64,000 nucleotides of DNA. Origin: Saprospiraceae bacterium (lineage in GTDB: Bacteria; Bacteroidota; Bacteroidia; Chitinophagales; Saprospiraceae). The position numbers and the translations under genes are program-made. Numbering within the stretch: the first letter of the stretch is position 1; every line of letters starts with the position of its first letter. A model generated the notes under the pieces. It made no database searches. It saw only the letters and a program-made list of their open reading frames with translations, and had not been told where the DNA came from. The stretch lies in assembly GCA_016719855.1 (NCBI GenBank), contig JADJYH010000042.1, positions 1 to 64,000 on the forward strand, written 5' to 3'. This document shows, in pieces, positions 32,084 through 42,421 of the stretch.

Positions 32084-32295
32084 TTTTTATCTTTTTGCGG
32101 TAAAATTATTGTTTTTGGAAAAAATTGAACAATGGTTCAGTGGACAAAAAACGCATTGACCAGTCTGCTTGTTTTGGGTGGATAGACGAAATGCTGCCAA
32201 GAACAGATGAATTTGGAATAGCGGTCAATCACAACACCAACGATTTTTTCAAATTTTCCGATTGGTTAACGATATTGCCACTTTTTAAAGACATA

Positions 32296-32394
32296 AAGTA
32301 AAAAGGAGAAAGTAAAAAGGGCCGTGAGGCAAGTACAACGTACTGATTTTCAACGCATTTGCACTTTTTACTTTCTCCTTTCTCCTTTTTACTT
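32296..32394. repeat. Inverted repeat whose arms differ by one 7-nt unit
   Basis: The left arm (32296-32319, 24 nt) and the reverse complement of the right arm (32364-32394, 31 nt) are identical except for one extra ggagaaa unit in the right arm. The right arm ends 7 nt before the acyltransferase start. Confidence 0.88.
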
Positions 32395-32401
32395 GGCATC
32401 C

Positions 32402-33733
32402 GTGAACCCAATTCTCTACATCCTTTACTATTTTTTTAAGTACTTCATACGGCTATGCACTTGGGTGTACTATGCTAAAATAACCGTAACCGGCGAGCCG
32501 CACCACCGCAGCCGCAACCCTTGCATCCTCGTCAGCAACCACCCCAGCACCCTGCTCGACCCGCTCAACGTGGCCATCAGGGTCAATGCCGAAATCAATT
32601 TCCTGGCCAACGCCAGCCTGTTCAAATACGCCATCACTGATTGGCTGCTCCGCAGGCTCTACTGCATCCCCGTAGAGCGCTACCAAGACACGGGCGGCAA
32701 GCCCCTCAACAATGTTGACAGCTTCAAGCAGGCCAGCGAATTCCTCAGCGGGGGTGGTTGTCTCTACGTGGCGCCCGAAGGCACCAGCTTCGTGGAGCGG
32801 CGGCTGCGCAAGCTCAAAACCGGCACCGCCCGCATCGCCTTCGCCGCCGAGAGCGCCAACAATTTCCAGCTCGGACTCACCATCCTGCCCGTTGGGTTGA
32901 ACTACTCCGACCCGACCAAATTCCGCAGTGAACTGGTCACGGTGTTCGGAAACCCCATCCGAGTGGCAGACTTCCGGGAGGATTACCTGGCCGACCCTGT
33001 CAACGCTGTGAACTGCCTCACCGAGGCCATGAGTGAACAGATTTCCTCGCTCATCATTGATTGCGAGGACGAAGCCCAAGACCAGTTGCTGCACCGCCTG
33101 GAAACTATTTTGCAGAATGAAAAACCATTGCCACCGGTGGAGCGCCTACATCGCTCGCAGGTCGTTTTAAATCACCTTCGGCAATGGAAATCAAGTGACG
33201 CAGCAGCTTACGAGGCTTTTTCAAAAAGCGTTTTTGCTTATTTTGAAAAAACCAAGTCTTTGAAAATCAGCGACTTGCAGATTAGTGCCGCCAAACTCCA
33301 GTTTGGTGGAGGCCAATCGCCAACCTGGAGTTTGGCAGCACTAATGCCAGTGTTCCTACCCAGCTATCTGACGCACGTGCTACCCACTTTTTTTGCAAAA
33401 AAAATAACGGATGCCCTCAACGCCGATTACCACTGGGTGCCCACCTACAAGTTCACTGCTGGGGTGGTCATGTACCCGCTGTTCATCTGGCTGCAAACCT
33501 GGCTGGTGGGTAAGCTGGCACTGCACTTCGACCTGGGCAGTTGGGTGAAATGGGTCTACCTCCTGGCCGTGATACCCATGGGCCTCCTGGCCGAGTGGTG
33601 GCTGAAACAATGGAAGCGTTGGCGAGATAGTTGCCGTGCCGATTTTTTATCTAAAAACAAAAAAGAAACCTGGGCGGAGCTGACCGATTTGCGCCAGCAA
33701 ATACTGAACGCCGACGTAATGGTTGGCAAATAA
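32402..33733 (+). CDS. Acyltransferase, PlsC-like domain with C-terminal extension
   Basis: Probably acylates a glycerophospholipid or related lipid at the membrane. The acyltransferase motifs are NHPSTLLDP (HX4D) and VAPEGTSF, with a VERYQ segment between. After the catalytic domain come about 200 extra residues with C-terminal membrane helices (FTAGVVMYPLFIWLQTWLVG, WVYLLAVIPMGLLAEWW). I chose GTG at 32402 because the earlier ATG (32324) would translate through the repeat element; TTG at 32393 is also possible. An inverted repeat at 33281-33345 lies in frame in the extension. The exact substrate is unknown. Confidence 0.82.
   Translation: MNPILYILYYFFKYFIRLCTWVYYAKITVTGEPHHRSRNPCILVSNHPSTLLDPLNVAIRVNAEINFLANASLFKYAITDWLLRRLYCIPVERYQDTGGKPLNNVDSFKQASEFLSGGGCLYVAPEGTSFVERRLRKLKTGTARIAFAAESANNFQLGLTILPVGLNYSDPTKFRSELVTVFGNPIRVADFREDYLADPVNAVNCLTEAMSEQISSLIIDCEDEAQDQLLHRLETILQNEKPLPPVERLHRSQVVLNHLRQWKSSDAAAYEAFSKSVFAYFEKTKSLKISDLQISAAKLQFGGGQSPTWSLAALMPVFLPSYLTHVLPTFFAKKITDALNADYHWVPTYKFTAGVVMYPLFIWLQTWLVGKLALHFDLGSWVKWVYLLAVIPMGLLAEWWLKQWKRWRDSCRADFLSKNKKETWAELTDLRQQILNADVMVGK
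33281..33345. repeat. Inverted repeat inside the acyltransferase coding region
   Basis: Two 21-nt arms (33281-33301 and 33325-33345) are complementary with one mismatch around a 23-nt loop. They encode an ISAAKLQFGGGQSPTWSLAA segment. Too long to be chance, it looks like a palindromic element carried within the gene. Confidence 0.8.
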
Positions 33734-33834
33734 ACCGTGAATCCACCGCTTTTCTCAGCTTCCTAAATTGAAAGAACTGACAGCCAACGAACTTATCGCC
33801 GCTGCACGAAGTTTGAATAAAAAATTTCCGACAG

Positions 33835-33864
33835 TTTGCTTTTTCAGCAAAGAATTTACCTTTG
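33835..33864 (+). promoter_or_regulatory. Promoter of tRNA-Ser
   Basis: TTTG (33835-33838) and TACCTTTG (33857-33864) are separated by 18 nt, matching the Bacteroidota -33/-7 consensus. The -7 box ends 5 nt before the tRNA. Confidence 0.75.
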
Positions 33865-33869
33865 CCCCC

Positions 33870-33953
33870 GGAGAGATGGCAGAGCGGTTTAATGCGGCGG
33901 TCTTGAAAACCGTTGTACCGAAAGGTACCGGGGTTCGAATCCCTCTCTCTCCG
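33870..33953 (+). tRNA. tRNA-Ser (anticodon TGA)
   Basis: Acceptor stem GGAGAGA/TCTCTCC, D-arm GGCAGAGCGG, anticodon loop CTTGAAA with anticodon TGA (reads UCA), a long variable arm (TTGTACCGAAAGGTACC) typical of class II tRNAs, and T-arm GGGTTCGAATCCC. The 3' CCA is not encoded. The length of 84 nt fits serine tRNA. Confidence 0.95.
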
Positions 33954-34189
33954 CATCTTTTGAAAAGCCTTGCTCTCGCAGGGCTTTTTCAATTTGGTTC
34001 ATAGGGATTTAGCAGGAAAGCCAAGGGGGTTCGTTCCAATCCCTAATACCAACCTCCCAGCTTCATTTGCCAAATTCCCGCCATTTTGAAGGTTTTACAT
34101 TGTTGTTTTTCTGCGTTCCAGAATTTCGCCCTATCTTCACCTGCCTTGTTTTACCCCTCCCAAGTTTGCTTTTTTTCAAAAATAAACAC

Positions 34190-37100
34190 ATGAAGAGAAT
34201 ATTTACATTTAGCAAAAGAATTGCCCTCATTTTTCTCGCCCTGCTGTCGCTGCCGGGCATTTCGCTGGCCTGCGACACCTCCGGCTACCACATGAACGGC
34301 ATCACCGACAACGGCGACGGCACCTTCACGATAGATTGGACGGCGTTGGTGGCGGGCGGCACCACCACTGGTGTAGGCTCCACTTGGGGCTTTTACCTCA
34401 ACATAGATGCAACGATTCTCAGTATCACGCCGAGCAGTTTCACCAGTACCAACGGCACCACCCTCAATGCTGTCATCACTGGCGGCAACGTGCAATGGGG
34501 CAACCCAGTGCCCGGATCTGGGCCGGTGTTCTTGGACATCAACACGCAGCCCAACGACGAGATGTTTCCGTTCACGATGGTCGTCTCCGGCATCCCTACG
34601 GAGTGGTGGGGCGGTGGTCAAGAGGCCAACCAGTGCCCCGGTGGCCCCGGCACAGGAGACACCTACGATGGCGTATTCCCCTGCTTCGAACCCGTGCTGA
34701 CGCCCGTGCCGGACGTGGTACACATCTGCCCCGGCGAAACGGTGACGCTCCAAGTGCTGCCCAACCACCTCGTCGAGGACATCGTTTGGCAGCCCGGCGG
34801 ACAAACGGGCACAAGCATCACTGTCACGCTTTTTTCGGATGAAACCTACACCATCACAGGCTCCAACGCCGGATGCGAAACCACGACCACCATCACCGTC
34901 ATCATTGACCCCTTGCCCTACCTCTCGCCGCAGGAGGAGAACGTGGAAATTTGCGAAGGCACCCCGGCGGTGCTCGTGGTAAATGCAGAGGCTACCGACT
35001 ACATCACCTGGAGCCCCGGCAACGGCGCAGGGCCTGTGCTGGTGGTCGTACCACCGACGTCGCCAGCCACCTACACGGCCACGGGTTTTAATGAATGTGG
35101 GCAAACGTCCCTCAGCTTCACCGTCACGACCCTGCCTTTTCCGACGGTCAACACGACCAACGACGTGACAATCTGCCAAGGCGAATCCACCACACTAACG
35201 GCCAATGCCACGGGTACCAATGTCATCAACTGGAGCCCAACCAACCAAATTGGCACTTCTATCACCGTCAGCCCCAACACCACAACGACCTACCTGGCCA
35301 CGGTCGCCAATTTTTGCGGAACAGACACCGCCGATGTCGTGGTGACGGTTTCCGGCAACACCACCAACATGGTGCAGCTGGCTGCCTGCACAGGCGAAAC
35401 GGTCATGTACAACGGTATCCCGCTCGCTGCGGGCAGCAGCAGCACGTTCACCTTCACCAACTATGCTGGCTGCGACTCGGTGGTGCAAGTCAACGTGGCC
35501 TCGCTGCCCAATTCCAGCGCCACACTCAACCTCACGGCCTGCCAAGGCAATACGGTCAGTTTTATGGGGCAAAACCTCGCCATCGGCAGCAGTACCCAGT
35601 TCATGCTCACGGCCTTCAACGGCTGCGACTCCACGCTGACAGTGAATGTGACCGGCCTGCCCGTTTACAACTCAAACCTCAACCTGCAAGCTTGCGCCGG
35701 AACCAGCGTGAGCTACAACGGGCAGCAATTGCCGGCAGGTACCAACCAAAATTTCGTCTTTACGGCAGCCAACGGTTGCGACAGCACCGTGCACGTCACC
35801 GTGCAATCGCTGCCCAACTACACCAGCAGCCTCACGCTTCAAACCTGCACGGGCACTACCGTTGGCTACAACGGACAGCAGCTCCAGCCCAACACGACCA
35901 CTCCATTTACCCTCTCCGCCCAAAACGGCTGCGACTCCGTGGTGACGGTGACGGTGAACGAACTGGCCGTGCTCACCTCCTCCCTCAACATGCAGGCTTG
36001 CACGGGCACGACTTTCCCGTACAACGGCCAACAACTGCAGCCGGGCAGCATCACGGATTTCAACTTCACCACCACCAACGGCTGTGACAGCGTCGTGACC
36101 GTGACCGTGACGGAAGTCGCCGCCTTCCTGGAAAGCCTGAGCTTTGACGCCTGTACCGGCACGACCGTGAGCTACAACGGCCAAACGTTACACCCGGGCA
36201 GCGTGACGGATTTCAGCTTCACCACCGCTGCGGGCTGCGATTCGGTGGTGACAGTGACGGTAGTGGAACTGCCGACATTTGCCAGCAACCTCACCTTCCA
36301 AACTTGCACGGGAGTGCCGGTCAGCTATGCTGGATTGACCCTGCAGCCGGGCAGCGTGACGCCGGTTGTGCTTGCTTCGCAAAATGGCTGTGACTCGGTG
36401 GTGACGGTGACGGTGGACGAAATTCAGGTGCAGACCTCCGATGTTCCGTTGCAGGTTTGCCAAGGCGAAACCGTTTTTTACAACGGTCAAAACCTGCAAC
36501 CGGGCAGCGTCACTGATTTCACCTTTACCTCCTCCCTCGGTTGCGACTCGGTGGTGACGGTGACGGTGGCGGCCCTCCAAACCTACGCTTCTTCGCTGGT
36601 ACTGGAATCCTGCCAGGGCAATACCGTCAGCTACAATGGCCTCAATTTGCCACCAGGCACCGACCTCGACTTCACCTTCACCGCTGCCAATGGCTGCGAC
36701 TCCGTCGTGAACGTCATCGTGAACGAGGTGCAGGGCTACCAGACCTCAGTTGCCCTCACCACATGCCCCGGCACTACCGTGACCTACAACGGCCAACAGC
36801 TCGCACCGGGCAGCATCAACCAGTTTGATTTTGTCACTTTGCAAGGCTGTGACAGCACCGTGACCGTGACGGTTTCGGCCCTGCCCACCTTTGCCACCAC
36901 CCTCACGCTACAAGCGTGTGTGGGTAGTTCGGTGACCTACAATGGCCAACAACTACAACCCGGTAGCATCACGCCGTTTACCCTCACCGCCTCCAACGGC
37001 TGTGATTCCGTGGTGACGGTGACAGTGATGAGCTTGCCCCAACTCTCCAGCAGCCTGACCCTCCAGGCTTGTCCCGGCAGCACGGCCACTTACAACGGCC

Positions 37101-38348
37101 AACAACTCGCACCGGGAAGCGTGACGCCGTTCACTTTTACTTCGCAACAGGGCTGCGACTCGGTGGTGACGGTGACGGTACAAGCACTGCAAAACGTGAC
37201 CAACAGCATCACGCTCCAAGCCTGCACGGGCAGCACCGCCAGCTACAACGGCCAGCAACTGCAACCCGGCAGTGTGACGCCATTTGTTTTTGCTGCGCAA
37301 AACGGATGCGACTCCACCGTCACCGTCACGGTAATGGAGCTGCTCCCGCAAACATCCAGCCTGACGCTCCAAGCCTGCACGGGCAGCACCGTGACGTACA
37401 ACGGCCAAACCCTCCAACCTGGCAGCGTGACGGATGTGACCTTGGCAACTTGGCAGGGCTGCGACTCCACGGTGACGGTCACAGTGCAGGAACTTCCCGT
37501 GCTGACAGGTTCAGTGACGCTGCAAGGCTGCGCTGGCGAGCCGCTCACCTACAACGGCACGACCCTCCAACCGGGCACGAGCACGAACTTCACGTTCAGC
37601 TCCACCAACGGCTGCGACAGCATCGTGACGGTGACGGCGCTGCCGTCCATCCCGACCGTAAGCACCAGTGAGCAACTGCAAATCTGCGAAGGCGGCACGG
37701 CGACCATCTTCGGGCAGCCCGTTTCTGCTCCCGGCGACTACTCGCAGACCTTCACGGGCAGTAACGGCTGCGACTCCACGCACACGGTCACACTTGCCAT
37801 CGTCAACACGGTATCGGTGAGCTTCCCCACTGCCAGCTTAGAGGTTGGACTTGGTGCGTCGGTAGTGCTGAATCCAGTCGTTACGCCGCCCAGCGGTCTG
37901 ACCTACGCTTGGCTGGAAGACCCCACGCTCAGTTGCCTAGACTGCCCAAAACCTTCTGCTTCGCCGCTGACAATGACCACCTACACGTTAACCGTCAGCG
38001 ATTTGGGCGGTTGCACGGCTTCGGCTTCGGTCGTCGTGGAGGTTGACCCTGGGGGCGTGTACATCCCGAACAGTTTCAGCCCCAACGACGACGGCATCAA
38101 CGACGTGTTCATGGTATTCAGCGATGGGCGCAGCGTGAAGGAAATCCATTCGTTCATTGTTTTCTCTCGCTGGGGCGAAACCATTTACCAGATTTTTCAC
38201 AGCCAGCCCGATGCCGTTGAGTACGGCTGGGATGGTACGCACCGGGGGAGAGGAAATGGACGTGGCGGTGTTCGTGTACCTTGCCGATATTGAGTTTATT
38301 GATGGGACGAGGCGGTTGTACAAGGGGGATGTGACGCTGGTGAGGTGA
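34190..38348 (+). CDS. Giant T9SS cargo with sixteen 51-residue repeats (one frameshift near the end)
   Basis: Secreted surface protein, about 1385 aa after correction. The ATG at 34190 begins a signal peptide (MKRIFTFSKRIALIFLALLS, cleavage near SLA-C); longer upstream starts lack one. Ig-like modules (about residues 160-390) are followed by sixteen tandem 51-residue repeats (35371-37818) of the type L.LQ.C.G..V.YNGQ.L.PGS with NGCDSVVTVTV. The protein ends in a gliding-motility-associated (type B) T9SS domain: PNSFSPNDDGINDVFMVF … VFSRWGETIYQ … YKGDVTLVR. A slip in a G run (38244-38248) displaces the last 30 residues; one fewer G restores GEEMDVAVFVYLAD. Adhesin or filament role is inference. 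Confidence 0.85.
35371..37818 (+). repeat. Sixteen tandem 153-bp coding repeats
   Basis: Sixteen units of about 51 residues, each with two cysteines (near positions 6 and 34) and a YNGQ…GCDS core. Spacing is nearly exact at 153 bp, giving 2448 bp. The two cysteines could form an intra-repeat disulphide (inference). Confidence 0.9.
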
Positions 38349-38389
38349 GGGGAGGGTGGGGAGGCATTCCGACCTTTTTCTCACCACGG

Positions 38390-38620
38390 TGAGTGAAATC
38401 CTCTCCCTCGATACCCTCCTTCGAGGTATTTGCCCATTGACTGATGCCCCATGATTTCCACATCGTCTTTAGGTCGAAATGCCCCAAGATGCCCGGCGTG
38501 GCGACGATGATGGTCTTCTTGGTAAAAATCCAGATGATTTTCTCCGTGCCGAACTCGTGGAGCTTGCGCACTTTTCGGAGCACATTCATCAACGGCCTCG
38601 CCCCCGCCACCGGGCCCCCC
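38390..38620 (-). pseudogene. Fragment of an unrecognised gene, cut by the poly-G tract
   Basis: Minus-strand reading contains protein-like sequence VRKLHEFGTEKIIWIFTKK, then TIIVATPGILGHFDLK; frames shift after it (DDVEIMGHQSMGKYLE in another frame). It resembles the C-terminal end of Uma2-type nuclease domains (IWIFT…, DVEIM), but only weakly. The upstream part is lost in the poly-C/poly-G tract at 38614-38681. Likely a truncated gene at an assembly join. Confidence 0.3.
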
Positions 38621-38681
38621 CCCGGGGGGGGGACCAGGGGGGGGGGACAGGGGTTGGGGGGGGGGGGGGGGGGGGGGGGGG
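38614..38681. other. Poly-C/poly-G tract, probable assembly join
   Basis: A run of nine C is followed by nine G, then broken G tracts ending in a run of 26 G (38656-38681). Nothing comparable occurs elsewhere in the window. Best explained as low-quality sequence at a contig join; real sequence is less likely. Confidence 0.7.
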
Positions 38682-38788
38682 AGGTTTTTGGTGGTGCCCT
38701 TCCCAACGTTTTCTTAACACGAACCACGAAAACCCCCCTCTTGGCCCACACTTTCGGTACCTTTTTCCGAAAACAAGGCCAATATAAA

Positions 38789-39829
38789 ATGACCAACGAA
38801 ATTCACGACAAATGGCAAAAGCGCTACCACCCGCTCCGCATGGAGTGGGTCGTTTATTCTGCCCACCGAAACAACCGGCCTTGGAGCTTTGACCTTAAAA
38901 AACACCAGGCCGAAGCGCCTGGATACGACCCAAACTGCTACCTCTGCCCTGGCAACCACCGGGCGGCTGGCCACGTCAATCCCGACTACCACGATGTGTT
39001 CGTCTTCGACAACGACTTCCCTGTGGTGGGCCTGCAAGCGCCCGATATTCACGAGAATATGCACGACGGGCTTTACCAAAAAGTCAGCGCCAAGGGCATC
39101 TCCCGGGTGGTCTGCTACGCACGGGAGCACAACCTGACGCTGTCCGACGTGCCGCCGGAGCGGATGGCGAGGGTCTTCGAGGTTTGGCGGGAGGAGATGG
39201 TGGCTTTCGCCAAAAATCCCGACATCCACTCCGTGCTGATTTTTGAGAACAAGGGCGAAATCGTCGGGGTGTCGAACCCGCACCCGCACTGCCAGATTTA
39301 TGCCGTGGACTTCCCGCTCCAGTTCATCGAGCGGGAGCAACTCGCCGCCCGGCAGCACAAGCGCCGCACAGGCCGCAATCTCTTCGCCGACATCATCGCT
39401 GCTGAGCAAAAAGATGGGCTGCGCATCGTCGCCGAAAACGAGGAAGCCGTGGCCTTCGTGCCCTTCTTCGGTCGGTACGCCTACGAGGTACTTGTTTTTC
39501 CAAAAAACCGCCACGCCACGCTTATCACCTTGACGGACAAGGAGTTGCGAGGGCTGGCTGCCGCCTATCAGGAGGTAATCCGGCGGTTTGATGGGGTTTT
39601 CAACCTGAGCTTCCCATACGTGATGAACATCCACCAAGCCCCCGTGGATGGCAAGCGCTACCCCGATTACCACCTCTACGTCCACTTCCAGCCGCCGCTG
39701 CGGCAGCCGGGACTGCCCAAGTACCTCGCTGGCCCGGAAATCGGGGCTGGGAACTTCATGGCGGACACGATGCCGGAGGAGAAGGCGGCGGAGCTGCGGG
39801 CGGTGGAGTTGTTGGGTATTGGGAATTGA
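38789..39829 (+). CDS. galT: Galactose-1-phosphate uridylyltransferase
   Basis: Leloir pathway enzyme: exchanges UMP between UDP-glucose and galactose-1-phosphate. The start ATG at 38789 gives MTNEIHDKWQKRYHPLRMEW, the usual N-terminus; longer in-frame starts run into the poly-G tract. The 346-aa length is typical. Cys50/Cys53 (CYLCPGN) form part of the metal site. The HPHCQ motif (His165, His167) contains the nucleophilic histidine that forms the UMP intermediate. The C-terminal half has FGRYAYEVLVFPK and HQAPVDG, also conserved. No galK or galE lies nearby. Confidence 0.94.
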   Translation: MTNEIHDKWQKRYHPLRMEWVVYSAHRNNRPWSFDLKKHQAEAPGYDPNCYLCPGNHRAAGHVNPDYHDVFVFDNDFPVVGLQAPDIHENMHDGLYQKVSAKGISRVVCYAREHNLTLSDVPPERMARVFEVWREEMVAFAKNPDIHSVLIFENKGEIVGVSNPHPHCQIYAVDFPLQFIEREQLAARQHKRRTGRNLFADIIAAEQKDGLRIVAENEEAVAFVPFFGRYAYEVLVFPKNRHATLITLTDKELRGLAAAYQEVIRRFDGVFNLSFPYVMNIHQAPVDGKRYPDYHLYVHFQPPLRQPGLPKYLAGPEIGAGNFMADTMPEEKAAELRAVELLGIGN

Positions 39830-39861
39830 GGAGGTAATGCGAACCCCGAAGCCGCTCCCAC

Positions 39862-42036
39862 TCACGGCAGCGCAAACGCCACGTAACTATCCCCGCTCTG
39901 CGTCCCCATCTTCCCGCCGCCACAGGCGATTACCACGTACTGCTTTCCATCCACTTCGTAAACGGCGGGGGTGGCGTAGGCCGCATTGGGCAGCTTCGTC
40001 TCCCAGAGCAGCGCCCCCGTGCGCTTGTTGAAGGCCCGGAACATGCCGTCCTTCGTTCCGCCGATGAACAGCAGGCCGCCCGCCGTCACCACCGAGCCGC
40101 CGTAGTTTTCCGTGCCGGTGGGCTCCTTGGCGTTGGGGAAGGCAGGGTCGCTGCCCAGCGTTTTTTTCCAAATCCACTCGCCTGTGTTCAAGTCGAGGGC
40201 GTTCAGCGTACCCCACGGCGGGCTGAGTGCTGGCAGCCCCTCCTTGCTCAAAAACTTGTCGTAGCCAGCGATGGAGTACGGTACTTTGGTGAGGTCAGGC
40301 GCTGGCTTTGGGCCAGTGTAGGGCTTGGTTTTTTCCTTCGGCAAATCCAGCACAAAAGCCGCAATCGCCTTGCGCTCTGCTTCACCCAACTGCTTGAAAG
40401 CGGGCATCATGCGCCGCCCGGATTGCATCAGTGTATCGAAGCTGGCCGGACTGTATTTTTTCTCCATGCCCACCAGCGTTGGGTTGTTGCCGGAGCCTTT
40501 CAAGTCGGGGCCGTGGCAGGTCATGCAGTTGGCTTTGTAGAAATGCTCGCCTGCCTGCCCGACGGTTTGCGGAGCGTCGCTTTCCTTTTCCAGTTCGATG
40601 GCGCGGATGACCCAGGCCATCTCGTTGGCATTCACGTACAAGACGCCCGTGGTGGGGTCGAAGCTGGGGCCGCCCCACTCTCCGCCGCCGTCGAGGCCGG
40701 GCAGCACGACCGTGCCTTGCAGGCTCGGCGGATTGAACATGTGGTCGTGCAGGTAGCCGTTGAATCGCTGCTTGATGTCCGCCTGCGATTCGGGCGAGAG
40801 CAACGGGTTAATGTCCTGCTCGGTCATGAGTTGCCGCACGAACGGGGTTGGCTTGGTCGGGAAGGGCTGCGTGGGTGAAAGTTGTTCGCCCAAAAGCCCG
40901 CTGGTCGTTGGCACGGGGCGCTCTTCGATGGGGTAAATGGGCTTGCCCGTCTCCCGCTCGAACAGATAGACGAATCCCGTCTTGGTGGTCATGGCGCAGG
41001 CGTCCACCATTTTGCCGTCTTTTTTGAAGGAAACCAGTGCGGGCGGCGAGCTGAGGTCACGGTCCCACACGTCGTGGTGGATGCTCTGGAAATGCCAGCG
41101 GAGCTTGCCCGTGGCGGCGTCGAGGGCGAGCAGGCAGTTACCGTAGAGTCCATTGCCAAGCCGCTTGCCGCCGTACCAGTCGTAGCTGGCCGAGCCAGTG
41201 ACGGCGAAGAGAATGCCCCGTTTTTTGTCCAAACTGAAGCCGCTCCAGGCGTTCGCCCCGCCGATAAAATTATAGGCAGCGGTGTCTTCCCAGGTTTCGT
41301 AGCCCGCCTCGCCGGGGTGAGGTATCGTATGGAAAATCCATGCCCGCTTGCCCGTGCGCACGTCGAAGGCACGAATATGTCCGGGGGCTGCTTTGGGCCC
41401 TTCGTCCACCCGGCTGCCCATGATGATGAGGTCGTTGTAGATGATGCCCGGCGTGGTGGCGGTGATGAAAAGGTCGAAGACATTGGGTCGGTCGAGGCCC
41501 TCATGCAGGTCGAGCGCCCCGTTGAGGCCGAAGTCGGCAACGGGCTTTCCGGTCTTGGCGTTGATGCAGTAGAGGTCGGAACCAGCAGTGTAGAAGATGC
41601 GGGAGTCGCCCTTGCCACCTGCCCCTTTGGGGTCCGTCCAGTACGCCACGCCCCGGCTGTTGTTGAGGATGAAGAACATGCGCTTGGCGGCGGGCAGCGA
41701 GTCCATCGGGTTGAAGACCCACAGTTCCTTTCCCGTTTTTGCGTCGAGCGCAAACAGTTTCAACTGTGGCGTGGTGCCGTACAGCACGCCGTCCACCACG
41801 ATGGGATTGCATTGGATTTGGGAGCTATTGACGGTGTCTGCGTCGCCAGTATGGTAGGTCCAGGCGACTTGCAGGTTGACGACGTTTGAGGTGTCAATTT
41901 GCGCCAGCGAACTGTACTGATTGGCGTCGTCGCTGCCCTTGTACTGTGTCCAAGCGGTGCTGGTGGGTGGTTCTTTTTGACAGGCGGCAAGGCAGATTGT
42001 GAAGCAAATGGCCAACAGGCAGGCGGCTTGTTTCAT
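39862..42036 (-). CDS. PQQ-dependent dehydrogenase with inserted cytochrome c domain
   Basis: Periplasmic quinoprotein that oxidises an alcohol or sugar and passes electrons to its own heme c. The 724-aa product starts with a lipoprotein signal (LAICFTICLAACQ; Cys 19). The PQQ beta-propeller begins near WTQYKGSDDANQYSSL and includes W-motif blades (TGKELWVFNP; ATGKLRWHFQSIHHDVWDRD). A c-type heme motif CMTCH (about residues 500-504) with a later MMPAFKQLG axial Met region sits inside the propeller, before the last blades (GGSVVTAGGLLFIGGTKDGM). This resembles known membrane/soluble glucose dehydrogenase and PQQ-lupanine type architectures. Substrate unknown; no PQQ synthesis genes are in the window. 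Confidence 0.88.
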   Translation of the reverse strand: MKQAACLLAICFTICLAACQKEPPTSTAWTQYKGSDDANQYSSLAQIDTSNVVNLQVAWTYHTGDADTVNSSQIQCNPIVVDGVLYGTTPQLKLFALDAKTGKELWVFNPMDSLPAAKRMFFILNNSRGVAYWTDPKGAGGKGDSRIFYTAGSDLYCINAKTGKPVADFGLNGALDLHEGLDRPNVFDLFITATTPGIIYNDLIIMGSRVDEGPKAAPGHIRAFDVRTGKRAWIFHTIPHPGEAGYETWEDTAAYNFIGGANAWSGFSLDKKRGILFAVTGSASYDWYGGKRLGNGLYGNCLLALDAATGKLRWHFQSIHHDVWDRDLSSPPALVSFKKDGKMVDACAMTTKTGFVYLFERETGKPIYPIEERPVPTTSGLLGEQLSPTQPFPTKPTPFVRQLMTEQDINPLLSPESQADIKQRFNGYLHDHMFNPPSLQGTVVLPGLDGGGEWGGPSFDPTTGVLYVNANEMAWVIRAIELEKESDAPQTVGQAGEHFYKANCMTCHGPDLKGSGNNPTLVGMEKKYSPASFDTLMQSGRRMMPAFKQLGEAERKAIAAFVLDLPKEKTKPYTGPKPAPDLTKVPYSIAGYDKFLSKEGLPALSPPWGTLNALDLNTGEWIWKKTLGSDPAFPNAKEPTGTENYGGSVVTAGGLLFIGGTKDGMFRAFNKRTGALLWETKLPNAAYATPAVYEVDGKQYVVIACGGGKMGTQSGDSYVAFALP

Positions 42037-42087
42037 GCTGTTTTTCGTTTTTTGGGTAAATATAAATGCGGCAACTGAAAAAGGAAG

Positions 42088-42306
42088 CTACTCCGGCCAA
42101 TCAATTTCCTCCTCCTCAATTATCTCTTTCACCCTGCCCACTTCGCCTGTATCCAGCCGCACCTTGATACCGTGCGGGTGCTGCGGGGCGTTGGTGAGTA
42201 TCTGCGACACGACGCCCTCGGTGAGGTCGCCGCTGCGCTGGTCTTCCTTCATCACGATGCGGACGAGGAGGCCGGGACGGATATTTTTTCGGTAGTTACC
42301 TTTCAT
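42088..42306 (-). CDS. YwbE-like small protein
   Basis: A 72-aa product matching the YwbE/DUF2196 family: RPGLLVRIVMKEDQRSGDLT then GVVSQILTNAPQHPHGIKV, KV.VRLDTGEVGRV. The role is not established in the family. I chose ATG at 42306 (MKGNYRKNIRPG); 42315 would add three residues. It lies just upstream of the PQQ dehydrogenase gene on the same strand, about 50 nt apart. Confidence 0.85.
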   Translation of the reverse strand: MKGNYRKNIRPGLLVRIVMKEDQRSGDLTEGVVSQILTNAPQHPHGIKVRLDTGEVGRVKEIIEEEEIDWPE

Positions 42307-42421
42307 TTGAATCATTGCGTTTTTGGTCCATGTCGTTTTAGCGTGATGGCACGGATTTTAATGTTTTCACGCAAAAACGATATGCGCTAGAACTGGGATG
42401 GTTTCTATTGGTGAACTCCCC

